DNA from: Nitrospirota bacterium | GTDB lineage: Bacteria; Nitrospirota; Nitrospiria; Nitrospirales; UBA8639 | Reading direction: 5' to 3' | DNA length: 5,542 nucleotides | Assembly: GCA_029865515.1 (NCBI GenBank) | Contig: JAOUGQ010000209.1 | Span: forward strand, 1 to 5,542 | Shown: piece by piece, positions 5,356 through 5,542 of the stretch | Layout of the letters: each line of letters opens with the position of its first letter | How positions within the stretch are numbered: the stretch's first letter is position 1 | Notes under the pieces: model-generated | Told to the model about the DNA's origin: nothing | What the model saw: only the letters and a program-made list of their open reading frames with translations | Database searches by the model: none | Position numbers and translations under genes: made by a program

Positions 5356-5542
5356 CTAGGTGAGACCAATTTCAAGCTTATATAGCTCTTTAATCATTTT
5401 TGTAATGTTGGCTCTGGCAGAACCTTCATTTGCCAATTTCAGCCGTTCAAACGCCCAAAAAGCATCACTGAACGTGGCTGTGTAAGGGGAATAAATCACG
5501 GTACTGAAAATTTCCTTTTCAGTTGTTTTATCGATAAGTGTA
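5356..5542 (-). CDS. C-terminal 61 residues of an unidentified protein, cut by window edge
   Basis: An open minus-strand frame enters from the right edge (first full codon at 5541-5539) and ends at TAG (5358-5356). The end of the protein contains YSPYTATFSDAFWAFERLKL, then NITKMIKELYKLEIGL. The composition is that of a normal soluble, mostly helical protein, with an aromatic-rich turn followed by an amphipathic helix. No family is recognised and the start lies outside the window. An open frame of this length at an edge can arise by chance in such A+T-rich DNA, so the call rests mainly on its natural-looking composition. No T-rich terminator is seen after the stop. Confidence 0.5.
   Translation of the reverse strand, partial: TLIDKTTEKEIFSTVIYSPYTATFSDAFWAFERLKLANEGSARANITKMIKELYKLEIGLT

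Overview
The window looks like chromosomal DNA from a Gram-negative, probably environmental bacterium. Two predicted lipoproteins with clear lipoboxes and a secreted SGNH/GDSL hydrolase imply a periplasm and outer membrane. Coding regions have moderate GC, while the gaps from about 3600 to 4400 and 5000 to 5540 are richer in A+T. Nothing fixes the phylum. The gene content and protein style would suit Nitrospirota or a deltaproteobacterial lineage, but that is only an impression.

Layout, left to right. Positions 1-952 (minus) hold nearly all of an AmmeMemoRadiSam-system radical SAM enzyme (AmrS), cut at its C-terminus by the window edge. Positions 1078-1626 (minus) encode a small membrane-anchored protein of unknown function. 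Positions 1880-2569 (minus) encode a 229-residue lipoprotein with a C-terminal segment typical of envelope-assembly lipoproteins. Positions 2845-3558 (minus) encode an exported SGNH/GDSL esterase or lipase with a strong ribosome binding site. A long gap (3559-4416) is not empty: a plus-strand stretch ending at 4211 reads as the decayed C-terminal part of an RNA 3'-phosphate cyclase (rtcA), followed by a strong intrinsic terminator. Positions 4417-4869 (plus) encode a second, unrelated lipoprotein of 150 residues, followed by a structured 3' region and a perfect terminator. The right end (5356-5542, minus) holds the C-terminal 61 residues of an unidentified protein.

The genes are separated by gaps of 125 to 860 bases and have their own signals, so there is no tight operon. 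Four minus-strand genes in a row are followed by the divergent plus-strand lipoprotein. Three of the products act at the envelope; AmrS is cytoplasmic. I see no phage, insertion sequence, CRISPR array, tRNA or rRNA. The most interesting points are the rtcA relic with its surviving terminator, the switch-like repeated arms in the 3' region of the plus-strand lipoprotein gene, and a perfect hairpin whose T-tract faces the wrong way for its neighbours. I found no convincing new multi-gene system.
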